DNA of 64,000 nt from CAXXOK01 sp963675655 (GTDB lineage: Bacteria > Bacillota > Clostridia > Christensenellales > Aristaeellaceae), in NCBI GenBank assembly GCA_963675655.1, contig OY776489.1:1860001-1924000 (forward strand), written 5' to 3'. This document shows positions 1-7,629 of this stretch, one piece after another. Under the pieces are notes generated by a model that was not told the origin of the DNA, did not search any database, and saw only the letters and a program-made list of their open reading frames with translations. Each line of letters begins with the position of its first letter. Positions within the stretch are counted from its first letter, which is position 1. The position numbers and the translations under genes are program-made.

Positions 1-419
1 ACCTGCGTATCGGTGGGCGTGGTTTTGTTGGCATCGCCGTTCCAGGTGGTCGGGTCGGTGCTGTCGTTGCTCAGGCCCGCGCGGGTAGCGGTGAGGATTA
101 CATCCACTTCGTCGCTGTACAGGGCGTAGGTGCCGCCCGGCAGCCAGCCGATGTCAATGGAACCGGCAGCCATAGCTTCGCCGGTCGCTTCGTAGGATGT
201 ACCAACGGTGATGTCGATTTCACCCACGTCGTAGCCCTGGTTGAGCAGTTCGGCCTGCAGCAGTTCCGGCAGGTTTTTGGTGCCGGTGATGATGACGTCC
301 GCATCCTTGGAGGGCACAAATTCGAGGGTGAGTTTGTCTAGATGAATGGCTTCCGCCATCGCGGAAGAAGCGCCGACGACCAACATAACCGCCAGCAATA
401 GAGCAAGAATTTTTTTCAC
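1..419 (-). CDS. PhnD-like phosphate/phosphite/phosphonate ABC transporter substrate-binding protein (partial)
   Basis: The first 139 residues are present; the gene runs off the left edge. It opens at GTG (417-419) behind a strong AAAGGAGG site about 8 bases upstream. A signal peptide (KKILALLLAVMLVVGASSAMA) is followed by LTLEFVPSKDAD, then VGTSYEATGEAMAAGSIDIGW. This is the PhnD-type pattern of a first beta strand followed by the loop where a fixed number of bases of ligand contacts sit. The product would be an extracytoplasmic binding protein for an oxyanion such as phosphate, phosphite or a phosphonate; the ligand cannot be fixed from half a protein. It is transcribed away from the nif region, and its transporter partners would lie outside the window. 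The family call is inference from motif resemblance. Confidence 0.75.
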   Translation of the reverse strand, partial: MKKILALLLAVMLVVGASSAMAEAIHLDKLTLEFVPSKDADVIITGTKNLPELLQAELLNQGYDVGEIDITVGTSYEATGEAMAAGSIDIGWLPGGTYALYSDEVDVILTATRAGLSNDSTDPTTWNGDANKTTPTDTQ

Positions 420-748
420 TAGGGTTTCCTCCTTTTATTGAATAGAAGAACTTTACTTATCATACCGCACCTTTGTCAATATTTCCATATCAGAATGATT
501 AAGATTATGTAATTATCATCAATTATTTGTAATGGTATCGCCGTAATCCATAGTTGGGTGTCCGAATCATTTTTCCGGGGGTTTTTACTTACCTGTTGCA
601 GGCAGTTGCCTATTCGCTGCTCACGGTGGAGGATTGCGCTTTTGCATAACAGCTTGCCGGGCGGAGGATAATGCCATTATAGATACCTGCCATATTGTGA
701 AATCTACACCGATACTGGTACAGAAATGATACCTTTAAAGGAAAAAGT

Positions 749-1057
749 TTACACGGAACCGGCAGAATGATCACACAATGTTCACAAACGGGGTGTATTA
801 TCTATTTCGAAGCAACCGGGTCTCGTTCACGGCAGCAGGAGGCGCACAGGCGCTGCGGGCTTGCGGATATGGCGAAAACAAAGGCAAGTTACCCGTCCAT
901 TTCTCCGCAACCGTCGCTTTACCGTGTTACGATGGCGTTTGGTTTTCTTCCATGGAGTAGCGAAACCGGTTATGTTTATCTGCCGGAACCTGCAAGGGGC
1001 TTTCGCCTCGCTCCAGATAGTTTTGCAGCACAGGAGCCGTTTGTCGGCTCTTTTTTT
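749..1057 (+). ncRNA. Candidate small RNA ending at an intrinsic terminator
   Basis: A promoter-like pair TTTACA (749-754) and CACAAT (772-777), 17 bases apart, could start a transcript near 785. It would end at the strong terminator at 1034-1057. No gene on the plus strand upstream needs that terminator, because the neighbouring gene is on the other strand. The RNA would be about 270 nt and GC-rich. I could not match it to 6S, RNase P, tmRNA or any riboswitch. Its existence is inferred only from the terminator and the weak promoter. Confidence 0.25.
1034..1057 (+). terminator. Intrinsic terminator with no gene before it
   Basis: The perfect stem GAGCCG / CGGCTC has a 5-base loop and is followed by seven T residues. 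This is a textbook rho-independent terminator on the plus strand. It also insulates the promoter of the AnfO-like gene. Confidence 0.8.
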
Positions 1058-1140
1058 ATATGTAAATGAAGCTTGCGGATGCAATGGTTTGAAAAATCTA
1101 TATATGAAGATAAAGGCAGCCGGATACAGACAGAAAACAG

Positions 1141-1175
1141 TTGGAGGTTTCCTGGTTTTATAGTATACTGTATAC
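1141..1175 (+). promoter_or_regulatory. Promoter with GTATAC-T-GTATAC palindrome, upstream of anfO-like gene
   Basis: TTGGAG (1141-1146) and TATACT (1164-1169) are separated by 17 bases and form a plausible housekeeping promoter. The -10 lies inside the 13-bp palindrome GTATACTGTATAC (1163-1175). The same 13-mer recurs at 2538-2550 ahead of nifH. A protein bound there would cover the -10, so repression is the simplest reading. The regulator is unknown and is not evident in the window. Confidence 0.55.
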
Positions 1176-1319
1176 AATCCTCATCGGATGCTTCCATCCG
1201 CAAACAGGCCGAAGCATTTCAAGCTTTGGCAATCCACAGTAACATAACGGGGCAATGAAGCCTTCCGGTTGGGGGCTTCGCGTTTTTACGCGCAAATTAT
1301 TCGGTGGAGGTGCGGTATC

Positions 1320-1943
1320 ATGAGCCATACAATTGCAGTCGCCTGCGATGCGGCAGGCAGGATGCAAACGCTTTCGGAGGCGGCGCAGGTGACGGTGTAC
1401 CGGCAAACGCCGCAGGGCTGGCAGCCGGACGTCGCGGCGCCGGTAGCGCTGGGTAGTGACCCTAAGGCGATGCGTGACGGGATGGAAACGCTCGCGGCGG
1501 CGCTGGGCAATTGCCGGATTCTGGCGGGGAAAAAGGTGGAAGGGATTGCATACCATTGCTTAAACCGTCTTGGGTTTGCAATTTTTGAAATCGATCATCT
1601 GGCGGATCATGTGCTGGACGAGATGCTGGCCGATGTGCAAACCGAGCAGCAGCCGACGGTAGAATCGGCCCCAGTTGCGCCATGGTCGGCCCAGAATGAT
1701 GGCCATTATCAGTTGGATTTGATCCGGCTGCAAAAGGAACACCCTGAAATATCCTCCAAAAAAGCATTCCGTTCTTTTTTGGAAACGGGCACTTTTCTTA
1801 GCTTCATGCTTACCTGCAGCCATCTGCCCCCCTGGGTGGAAGCGATGGCGAAAGACCGGAAGCTTACAATGGCGGTTGAAACACTCTCCGGGGGCGTGTT
1901 GTGTGCTACGTTTACGCCCGGTTGCTGCCCAGAGGCGGAATAA
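1320..1943 (+). CDS. AnfO-like nitrogenase accessory protein
   Basis: This 207-residue protein starts at ATG 1320 behind GGTGGAGGTG. It resembles the AnfO family, first seen beside iron-only nitrogenase. It has an N-terminal stretch around AAQVTVYRQTPQGW, a middle part CRILAGKKVEGIAYHCLNRL, and a C-terminal block with GHYQLDLIRLQKEHPEISSK. The biochemical role of the family is not settled; a part in nitrogenase maturation or regulation is generally assumed. The nearby nitrogenase is of the molybdenum type and there is no anfG or vnfG here, so this copy must serve the Mo system or an alternative nitrogenase encoded elsewhere. It shares a palindromic promoter motif with nifH. The C-terminus ends in a CC pair. 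The family call is by motif resemblance. Confidence 0.72.
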   Translation: MSHTIAVACDAAGRMQTLSEAAQVTVYRQTPQGWQPDVAAPVALGSDPKAMRDGMETLAAALGNCRILAGKKVEGIAYHCLNRLGFAIFEIDHLADHVLDEMLADVQTEQQPTVESAPVAPWSAQNDGHYQLDLIRLQKEHPEISSKKAFRSFLETGTFLSFMLTCSHLPPWVEAMAKDRKLTMAVETLSGGVLCATFTPGCCPEAE

Positions 1944-2530
1944 AACGCGGTATACGGAATTGGTACCGGTGAAAGCCCGCAGAGAACGGCGGCTTCATGC
2001 TGTGGCGGGTTTTGATTCCGGTTGCTTTGTGTTACCGGTTGGTACGGTACTTCGCAATAAGAGTTGTAATGTCCAAAACCGGAATATGATTAATATCGAT
2101 GTGTTCATAGCAGCATAGGTGAAACCCTGCGAGCCGCATTTGTAACCCCGCCTGTTGACCCCAGAGCCTTCGGCAATGCGGAAAGCGAAGCCGCTTCGGT
2201 AGGTTGTACGTGGATAGCACAGTACGGATGTTGTGGAGTTCCATGGGAAAACCTTTCAATATAACAAGCGTTGCCTCGCGGAGGAAAAGTGTGTAGGGCT
2301 TAACGGCTATACTTTCATCACGCTGCAATTTTGCATGGGCACAGCGGGGCAAACCTGAGAAAAGCCAGAAAAGGATAAACAGGCTTAGCGGTTTTTTGCC
2401 ATAATGCAACTTCTTGAAATGAATAATTGTATTAGCGTTCCTTCATTTATTCGATTATTTTGTACAATAAGGATAATAACAACACAATAAGTCCATTGCG
2501 AAGAAGTCATTTTCGTTTTATAATGCAAGC

Positions 2531-2571
2531 AATCATTGTATACTGTATACAGGATACAAGATGCAATGATT
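2531..2571 (+). promoter_or_regulatory. Palindromic operator candidate upstream of nifH
   Basis: The 13-mer GTATACTGTATAC (2538-2550) is identical to the one at 1163-1175. With its flanks it is a perfect 15-bp palindrome (2537-2551). It is bracketed by inverted arms AATCATTG (2531-2538) and CAATGATT (2564-2571). TATACT at 2539-2544 could be a -10, but no good -35 lies 17 bases upstream. This is the best candidate for the nif operon control site in the window. Confidence 0.5.
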
Positions 2572-2858
2572 ATAGAAACTCGTTACGAAGACCAGAAATG
2601 ACCGACCGGGTTCCCCTTCTTCTTACCGTGGCAATTCTGGCTGCGGTTTCTGCGGGTATGGCGGCCATCCAGAGGCACTCTCCCTTACATCAGCCTCTTG
2701 GTATCGCCAAACCCATCTCTTTGGCACATCTGCTGACCGACAAAGAAAACCAAACACACGGCAGGGACACCAGATCCAATATGCTTTTACGGCAGCACCT
2801 TTTCACAGGGATTTGAAAGGTCTGGTTTTTTGTACCCTTTTGCCGCGGCTTTTGCTGA

Positions 2859-2900
2859 CAACGAAGTCATCAATTGATGACTTTGTTTGTATTTTATTTT
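2859..2900 (+). terminator. Palindromic hairpin with T-rich tail before nifH (possible attenuator)
   Basis: Positions 2864-2883 are a perfect 20-bp palindrome (arm AAGTCATCAA). As RNA it would fold into a stem of about 8-11 bp with an AATT loop, followed by the T-rich run TTTGTATTTTATTTT. It ends only about 16 bases before the nifH start, next to the AAAAGGAG ribosome site. It may act as a terminator or attenuator for the leader, as an mRNA-stabilising 5' hairpin, or as a DNA operator; sequence alone does not choose. Confidence 0.5.
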
Positions 2901-2916
2901 GAAAAGGAGATTCCAC

Positions 2917-3738
2917 ATGAGACAAGTAGCCATTTACGGAAAAGGCGGTATTGGTAAGTCCACCACCACGCAGAACCTGACCGCGGGCCTTGGGGAAATG
3001 GGCAAGAAAATCATGATTGTGGGGTGCGACCCTAAAGCGGATTCCACGCGCCTGATTCTCGGCGGACTCGCCCAGCAGACCGTACTGGATACCTTGCGCG
3101 ACGAGGGCGAGGATATCGAGCTGGAACTGGTGCTGAAGCAGGGCTATTCCGGCATTAAATGTGTGGAATCCGGCGGCCCGGAACCCGGCGTCGGCTGCGC
3201 GGGTCGCGGCATTATTACCTCCATCAACCTGCTGGAACGTTTAGGCGCATACGAAGCGGATTTGGACTATGTATTTTACGACGTACTGGGCGACGTTGTT
3301 TGCGGCGGTTTCGCCATGCCGATTCGCGAAGGTAAGGCGCGTGAAATCTATATCGTTGCCAGCGGCGAAATGATGGCGCTGTATGCGGCCAACAACATCT
3401 CCAAGGGTATTCAAAAGTACGCGCGCACCGGTGGCGTGCGGTTGGGCGGCATTATTTGCAACAGCCGTAAAGTGGATGGCGAAGCCGGATTGGTAGAAGC
3501 CTTTGCCAAGGAGCTTGGCAGCCAGATGATTCACTTTGTACCCCGCGACAACATGGTGCAGCGCGCCGAAATCCATAAAAAGACCGTAATCGATTATGAC
3601 CCGGCCTGCAACCAAGCCGATGAGTACCGCGCGTTGGCACAAAAAATCGACGGCAATGACATGTTTGTTATTCCCCAGCCCCTCAAACAGGATCGCCTGG
3701 AAGCGCTGCTGATGGAGCATGGCATTATGGATCTGTAA
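2917..3738 (+). CDS. nifH: Nitrogenase iron protein NifH
   Basis: This is dinitrogenase reductase, the ATP-hydrolysing electron donor to the MoFe protein; it also acts in FeMo-cofactor assembly. At 273 residues it is full length. It has the P-loop GKGGIGKS (8-15), the 4Fe-4S cysteines Cys94 (GVGCAGRG) and Cys129 (DVVCGGFA), and Arg97, the position ADP-ribosylated in species with DraT. ATG 2917 was chosen because it has AAAAGGAGA at good distance and gives the family N-terminus MRQVAIYGKGG. It is the first gene of a long operon and is followed by two PII genes, the order seen in many anaerobes. The AnfO-like gene and the long leader lie upstream. Confidence 0.98.
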   Translation: MRQVAIYGKGGIGKSTTTQNLTAGLGEMGKKIMIVGCDPKADSTRLILGGLAQQTVLDTLRDEGEDIELELVLKQGYSGIKCVESGGPEPGVGCAGRGIITSINLLERLGAYEADLDYVFYDVLGDVVCGGFAMPIREGKAREIYIVASGEMMALYAANNISKGIQKYARTGGVRLGGIICNSRKVDGEAGLVEAFAKELGSQMIHFVPRDNMVQRAEIHKKTVIDYDPACNQADEYRALAQKIDGNDMFVIPQPLKQDRLEALLMEHGIMDL

Positions 3739-3848
3739 TACGGCAGGCGGCGTGTAGCGTTTTTAGCTGCGCGGCGTAGAACAGGCTGGTTTCATTCGTT
3801 GCCGGAAACCGGCAATGGTTTACCTGATCGATGAGGAGGAGAAAAAGT

Positions 3849-4175
3849 ATGTTACTCGTAAGAGCAATTATCCGCCCCGAAAAAACCGGACCCGTAATGC
3901 AGGAGTTGATGGACGCGGGTTTTCCCGCGGTAACCAAGATGGACGTGTATGGCCGTGGCCGGCAGCGCGGCATGGTGATCGGCGATGTGCAGTACGATGA
4001 AATCCCCAAAGAAATGCTGCTGATTGTCGTAAAGGATGAGGATAAGGACGATGTAATCCGCGTCATCCTGCGCACTGCCCGCACCGGCGAAAAAGGCCAG
4101 TTCGGCGACGGTCGTATCTTCGTTAGCCCGGTGGAGGACGCGTACACCGTTTCTACCGGCAAGCAGGGATTGTAA
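3849..4175 (+). CDS. nifI1: Nitrogenase switch-off PII-like protein NifI1
   Basis: This GlnB-family protein of 108 residues starts at ATG 3849 after GAGGAGGAG. It begins MLLVRAIIRPEKTGPV and ends with the PII-like block GDGRIFVSPVEDAYTVSTG. NifI1 and NifI2 together sense 2-oxoglutarate and ATP and bind the MoFe protein to switch nitrogenase activity off after ammonia addition, as shown in methanogens. The pair lies between nifH and nifD, the diagnostic position that separates these proteins from housekeeping GlnB/GlnK. It is separated from nifH by 110 bases and from nifI2 by 11. Confidence 0.95.
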   Translation: MLLVRAIIRPEKTGPVMQELMDAGFPAVTKMDVYGRGRQRGMVIGDVQYDEIPKEMLLIVVKDEDKDDVIRVILRTARTGEKGQFGDGRIFVSPVEDAYTVSTGKQGL

Positions 4176-4186
4176 GGGAGGCCGTT

Positions 4187-4561
4187 ATGAAAGAGATCAT
4201 GGCGTTCATCCGCACCAACAAAGTCAATGTAACCAAGCGCGCCTTAGGCGATGCGGGATTTCCGTCGTTCAACTGCCGCCCGTGTCTGGGGCGCGGTAAA
4301 AAGCATATCGACCCCCAATTGGTGCAGTACGTGCTGGATTCGGGCGAGCTGCCCTCCCAGCGGGTAGGCGAATCCGCTACCGAGAGTTACCGGCTGATTG
4401 CCAAACGGTTTTTCTCCATCATTGTTGAAGACGATCAGGTGGAGGCGGCGGTGAAAATTATTATCAGCGCAAACCAGACAGGCAACCCCGGCGACGGCAA
4501 AATTTTTGTAGCGCCGGTAACGGAAACCTACAAAGTACGCACCGGGGAAACGACCCTGTAG
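4187..4561 (+). CDS. nifI2: Nitrogenase switch-off PII-like protein NifI2
   Basis: The second PII-like subunit, 124 residues, starts at ATG 4187 behind GGGAGG. It opens MKEIMAFIRTNKVNVTKRAL and carries the longer T-loop region with PCLGRGKKHIDP typical of NifI2. The C-terminal block GDGKIFVAPVTETYKVRTGE matches the PII fold. It forms the hetero-oligomer with NifI1 that blocks electron transfer to NifDK under ammonia. It lies 16 bases before nifD in the same operon. Confidence 0.95.
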   Translation: MKEIMAFIRTNKVNVTKRALGDAGFPSFNCRPCLGRGKKHIDPQLVQYVLDSGELPSQRVGESATESYRLIAKRFFSIIVEDDQVEAAVKIIISANQTGNPGDGKIFVAPVTETYKVRTGETTL

Positions 4562-4577
4562 CAAAGGAGGCTGTGGA

Positions 4578-6176
4578 ATGAAAGCAAGGGATCGCGTGCT
4601 GGACCAATACGGGTCCAGAGTGTATAAAAACCGGAAAGAACATATTTTGCAACTGGATGAGGACAACCGGGACCAACCCATTGCTGCCAACTCCAGAACG
4701 GTGCCCGGCATTATGACCAACCGCGGCTGCTGCTATGCGGGTTGCAAGGGCGTGGTGCTCGGCCCCTTGAAGGATGCGCTGATCATCACCCACGGGCCGA
4801 TCGGCTGCGGCTTCTACTCCTGGGGTACGCGCCGCAATAAGGCAAAAACCGAGAATGGGGAAGTGTTCCTGCAATACTGTTTTTCGACTGATATGCAGGA
4901 GCCGGATATTGTGTTCGGCGGTGAAAAAAAGCTGCGCAAGGCTATCGAGGAAGCGATGGAACTGTTCCATCCCAAGAGCATCCTCATCTGCTCCACCTGC
5001 CCTGTCGGCCTGATTGGCGATGATATTCACGCCATCGCGTCGGAAACGGAAAAGAAGTATGGCATTACCTGCGCGGCGTTCAGCTGTGAGGGCTATAAGG
5101 GTGTTAGCCAGAGCGGCGGCCACCATATCGCCAACAACGGACTGATGCGCAAGGTCATCGGCACCGGCGATCTGCCGCCCAGCACCCAATACCGCGTCAA
5201 CCTGATGGGCGAGTACAACATCGGCGGCGATGGCTGGGAAACCGAGCGTATTTTGGAACGCATCGGCTACGAGGTTGTGTCCGTCATGACGGGCGACGGC
5301 AGCGTCGAGGCGCTCAGCCATGCGCATGCTGCCGATTTGAATTTGGTTATGTGCCACCGCTCCATTAACTACATTGCCGAGATGATGAAAGACAAGTACG
5401 GCATTCCGTGGCTGAAAGTCAACTTCATCGGCGTAGAGGCGACCATACAAACCCTGCGCGATATGGCGACCTTCTTTGGCGATGAAGAGCTGAAACTGCG
5501 CACCGAAGCGGTGATTGAGGACGAGCTTTCCACCATTGCGGAGAGCGTGGCGTACTATAAGCAAAAGCTGACGGGTAAAACCGCCGCGATGTTTGTTGGC
5601 GGCTCCCGCGCGCACCACTACCAAAACCTGCTGGGCTACTTCGGGGTGGATACGGTGCTGGCCGGGTACGAGTTTGCCCACCGCGATGATTACGAAGGCC
5701 GCGAGGTGATCCCCACTATTAAAGAGGACGCGGACAGTAAAAACATCGAGAGCCTTACGATGGAGCCGGACCCGCAAAAGTTTAGCGTGCATGTGCCTGC
5801 GGAGCGCTATGAAGAACTGAAAAAAGTGATTCCGCTGGAAAGCTACCATGGCATGATTCACGAAATGAAAACCGGCAGCGTCGTGGTGGACGACCTGAAC
5901 CACTTTGAAACGGAGGAGTTTATCCGCATCCTCAAGCCGGATATTTTCTTTTCCGGCATCAAGGATAAGTATGTGCTGCAAAAATCCGGATTGGTTTCCC
6001 GCCAGCTGCACAGCTACGATTACAGCGGCCCCTACTCCTGCTTCAGCGGTGCTGTCAACTTCGCGCGGGATATTGCCATGGGGCTGTATGCTCCCGCGTG
6101 GCGGTATGTAACACCGCCGTGGAAAAACCAATCTACGCTGGAAGCCATGCTAACGGGAGGTGAAGCCTCGTGCTGA
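4578..6176 (+). CDS. nifD: Nitrogenase molybdenum-iron protein alpha chain NifD
   Basis: This is the alpha subunit of dinitrogenase, 532 residues. P-cluster cysteines are seen as Cys56 (AGCKGVVLGP), Cys77 (GPIGCGFYSWG) and Cys141 (CSTCPVGLIGDD). FeMo-cofactor ligands are Cys259 (NLVMCHRSINYI) and His478 (RQLHSYDYSGPY); the substrate-site His182 lies in SQSGGHHIANN. An extra segment at about residues 380-440 fits the insertion known from Clostridium pasteurianum NifD. No anfG or vnfG follows, so the enzyme is the molybdenum type. The start is ATG 4578 behind AAAGGAGG. The last bases overlap the nifK start by 7. Confidence 0.98.
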   Translation: MKARDRVLDQYGSRVYKNRKEHILQLDEDNRDQPIAANSRTVPGIMTNRGCCYAGCKGVVLGPLKDALIITHGPIGCGFYSWGTRRNKAKTENGEVFLQYCFSTDMQEPDIVFGGEKKLRKAIEEAMELFHPKSILICSTCPVGLIGDDIHAIASETEKKYGITCAAFSCEGYKGVSQSGGHHIANNGLMRKVIGTGDLPPSTQYRVNLMGEYNIGGDGWETERILERIGYEVVSVMTGDGSVEALSHAHAADLNLVMCHRSINYIAEMMKDKYGIPWLKVNFIGVEATIQTLRDMATFFGDEELKLRTEAVIEDELSTIAESVAYYKQKLTGKTAAMFVGGSRAHHYQNLLGYFGVDTVLAGYEFAHRDDYEGREVIPTIKEDADSKNIESLTMEPDPQKFSVHVPAERYEELKKVIPLESYHGMIHEMKTGSVVVDDLNHFETEEFIRILKPDIFFSGIKDKYVLQKSGLVSRQLHSYDYSGPYSCFSGAVNFARDIAMGLYAPAWRYVTPPWKNQSTLEAMLTGGEASC

Positions 6177-7534
6177 ATTTAACCACCAAAGAGATGATCG
6201 ACCGCACAGCGCTGCGCGTGAACCCCTGTAAAACCTGCCAGCCCGTAGGCGCGCTGTACTGCGCACTGGGCGTGCACAACTGCATGCCGCACAGCCATGG
6301 TTCGCAGGGCTGCGTATCCTACCACCGGTCGTTCCTTTCTCGCCATTTTAAGGAACCGGCTGTTGCATCCACCAGTTCGTTTACCGAGGGTGCTTCGGTG
6401 TTTGGCGGCGGCAGCAACCTGCGTACCGCAGTGAAAAACGTGTTCGCCATCTACAACCCGGATATTATCGCCGTACATACCACGTGCCTGAGCGAAACCA
6501 TCGGCGATGACGTGGGCAGCTACATCATCGAAATGGATGTGCCGGAAGATAAACTGGTTGTGCATGCCAGCACCCCTAGCTATGTGGGCAGCCATGTAAC
6601 GGGTTTTTACAACATGATGAGCGGATTCATCAAGTATTTGGCGCAGTCCACCGGCAAGAAAAATGGCAAGGTGGGCATCTTCCCCGGATTTGTCAACCCC
6701 GGCGACATCCGGGAGATGAAGCGCATCGCCTCGGCGATGGAAGTGCCCTTTATCATGTTCCCGGACCAGAGCGGCGTAATGGATGCGCCCATGACCGGCC
6801 GCTACGAAATGTTTCCCTCCGGCGGTACGACCATTGAAGAAATGACCGCGCTGGGCGACTGCGATAAGGTGCTGGCGCTGGGCGCGCTCACCTGCACGGA
6901 GCCTGCCAATACGCTGTACCGCAAGTGTGATGTGCCCTACGAAGTGCTCCCCCTGCCCATGGGGCTGGAAGGTACCGATGATTTTGTTATGGCGCTTACG
7001 GCGGTAAGCCAGCACAACGTTGCCGCTGCGCTGGAAGAGGAGCGCGGACAACTGGTGGATGTGATGCTGGATGCGCACATCTACCACTCCGGCAAGAGCG
7101 TCGCCATCTTCGGCGACCCGGATACGGTAATCGGACTGACCCAACTTGTGCTGGAAATGGGTATGACGCCCAAATACGTCATCACCGGCACTCCCGGCGA
7201 AGCCTTTGATAAAGCCATCAACGAAAAGCTGTTCCGCTTTGGCCAGACGGGCGCAAAAGTAAAATCGTCGGGCGATCTGTTTGAGCTGCATCAGTGGATT
7301 AAAAACGAACCGGTGGATCTGCTGCTGGGCACCAGCTACGGCAAGCAGATTGCCAAGGCAGAAAACATCCCCTTTGTCCGTGCCGGGTTCCCCGTTCTGG
7401 ACCGGTACGCCCACTCTTACATGCCCGTCGTGGGCTATCGCGGCGCGATGCGCATGGTGGAAATGATCACCAATGCGCTATTGGACCATCAGGATCGGGA
7501 ATGCGCTGATGAGGACATGGATGTGGTAATGTAA
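6170..7534 (+). CDS. nifK: Nitrogenase molybdenum-iron protein beta chain NifK
   Basis: This is the beta subunit of dinitrogenase, 454 residues, starting at GTG 6170 inside the nifD end. P-cluster cysteines are Cys23 (NPCKTCQPVGA), Cys48 (GSQGCVSYH) and Cys106 (TTCLSETIGDD). The serine of STPSYVGSHVTG matches the switchable P-cluster ligand. The N-terminus lacks the roughly 50-residue extension of proteobacterial NifK, as in C. pasteurianum. Translation is coupled to nifD by the overlap. A 95-base gap with short GC-rich inverted repeats (for instance GGGCGC / GCGCCC near 7597) follows before nifE. Confidence 0.98.
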   Translation: MLNLTTKEMIDRTALRVNPCKTCQPVGALYCALGVHNCMPHSHGSQGCVSYHRSFLSRHFKEPAVASTSSFTEGASVFGGGSNLRTAVKNVFAIYNPDIIAVHTTCLSETIGDDVGSYIIEMDVPEDKLVVHASTPSYVGSHVTGFYNMMSGFIKYLAQSTGKKNGKVGIFPGFVNPGDIREMKRIASAMEVPFIMFPDQSGVMDAPMTGRYEMFPSGGTTIEEMTALGDCDKVLALGALTCTEPANTLYRKCDVPYEVLPLPMGLEGTDDFVMALTAVSQHNVAAALEEERGQLVDVMLDAHIYHSGKSVAIFGDPDTVIGLTQLVLEMGMTPKYVITGTPGEAFDKAINEKLFRFGQTGAKVKSSGDLFELHQWIKNEPVDLLLGTSYGKQIAKAENIPFVRAGFPVLDRYAHSYMPVVGYRGAMRMVEMITNALLDHQDRECADEDMDVVM

Positions 7535-7629
7535 GCCGCTAAAGGCATCCGGCCGGGAAACCTTTTTTGCACACACAGGCAGGCATCCCGGCCGGGCGCT
7601 GAAACCGGCGCCCAAAGGAGGAACAAAGC

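Larger units (their letters stand above)
420..1319. other. Intergenic region between phnD-like gene and anfO-like gene
   Basis: This stretch of 900 bases separates divergent genes and has no convincing coding sequence; the short open frames lack ribosome sites and family likeness. It holds a clear intrinsic terminator at 1034-1057 with a weak promoter-like pair far upstream, which suggests a short untranslated RNA. It also carries the promoter and palindrome at 1141-1175. No tRNA fold or known riboswitch was recognised. Confidence 0.6.
1944..2916. other. Long leader region between anfO-like gene and nifH
   Basis: About 970 bases lie before nifH. No convincing gene is visible on either strand; the open frames at 2032-2409 (minus) and 2460-2816 (plus) lack ribosome sites and recognisable families. 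The supported elements are the palindrome at 2538-2550, inside longer inverted arms, and the hairpin at 2859-2890 just before nifH. The length suggests control of nif expression by RNA structure, by distant sites, or both. Confidence 0.55.

Noticed and set aside
767..1069. Overlapping open frames upstream of the anfO-like gene
   Set aside because: Several frames on both strands are open here, none with a start site or family resemblance; the region ends in a terminator and looks non-coding.
2336..2350. Possible sigma-54 promoter (TGGGCACAGCGGGGC) upstream of nifH
   Set aside because: The GG-GC spacing is 9 rather than 10 bases, and the second candidate near 2722 lacks the -12 GC. No NifA-type site was seen.
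2032..2409. Minus-strand open frame with a signal-peptide-like start upstream of nifH
   Set aside because: It needs a TTG start, has no ribosome site, and the body shows no family likeness or sensible composition; it overlaps the nif leader.
2460..2816. Plus-strand open frame of 118 codons in the nifH leader
   Set aside because: No ribosome site, no recognisable family, and it contains the palindromic operator; probably chance.
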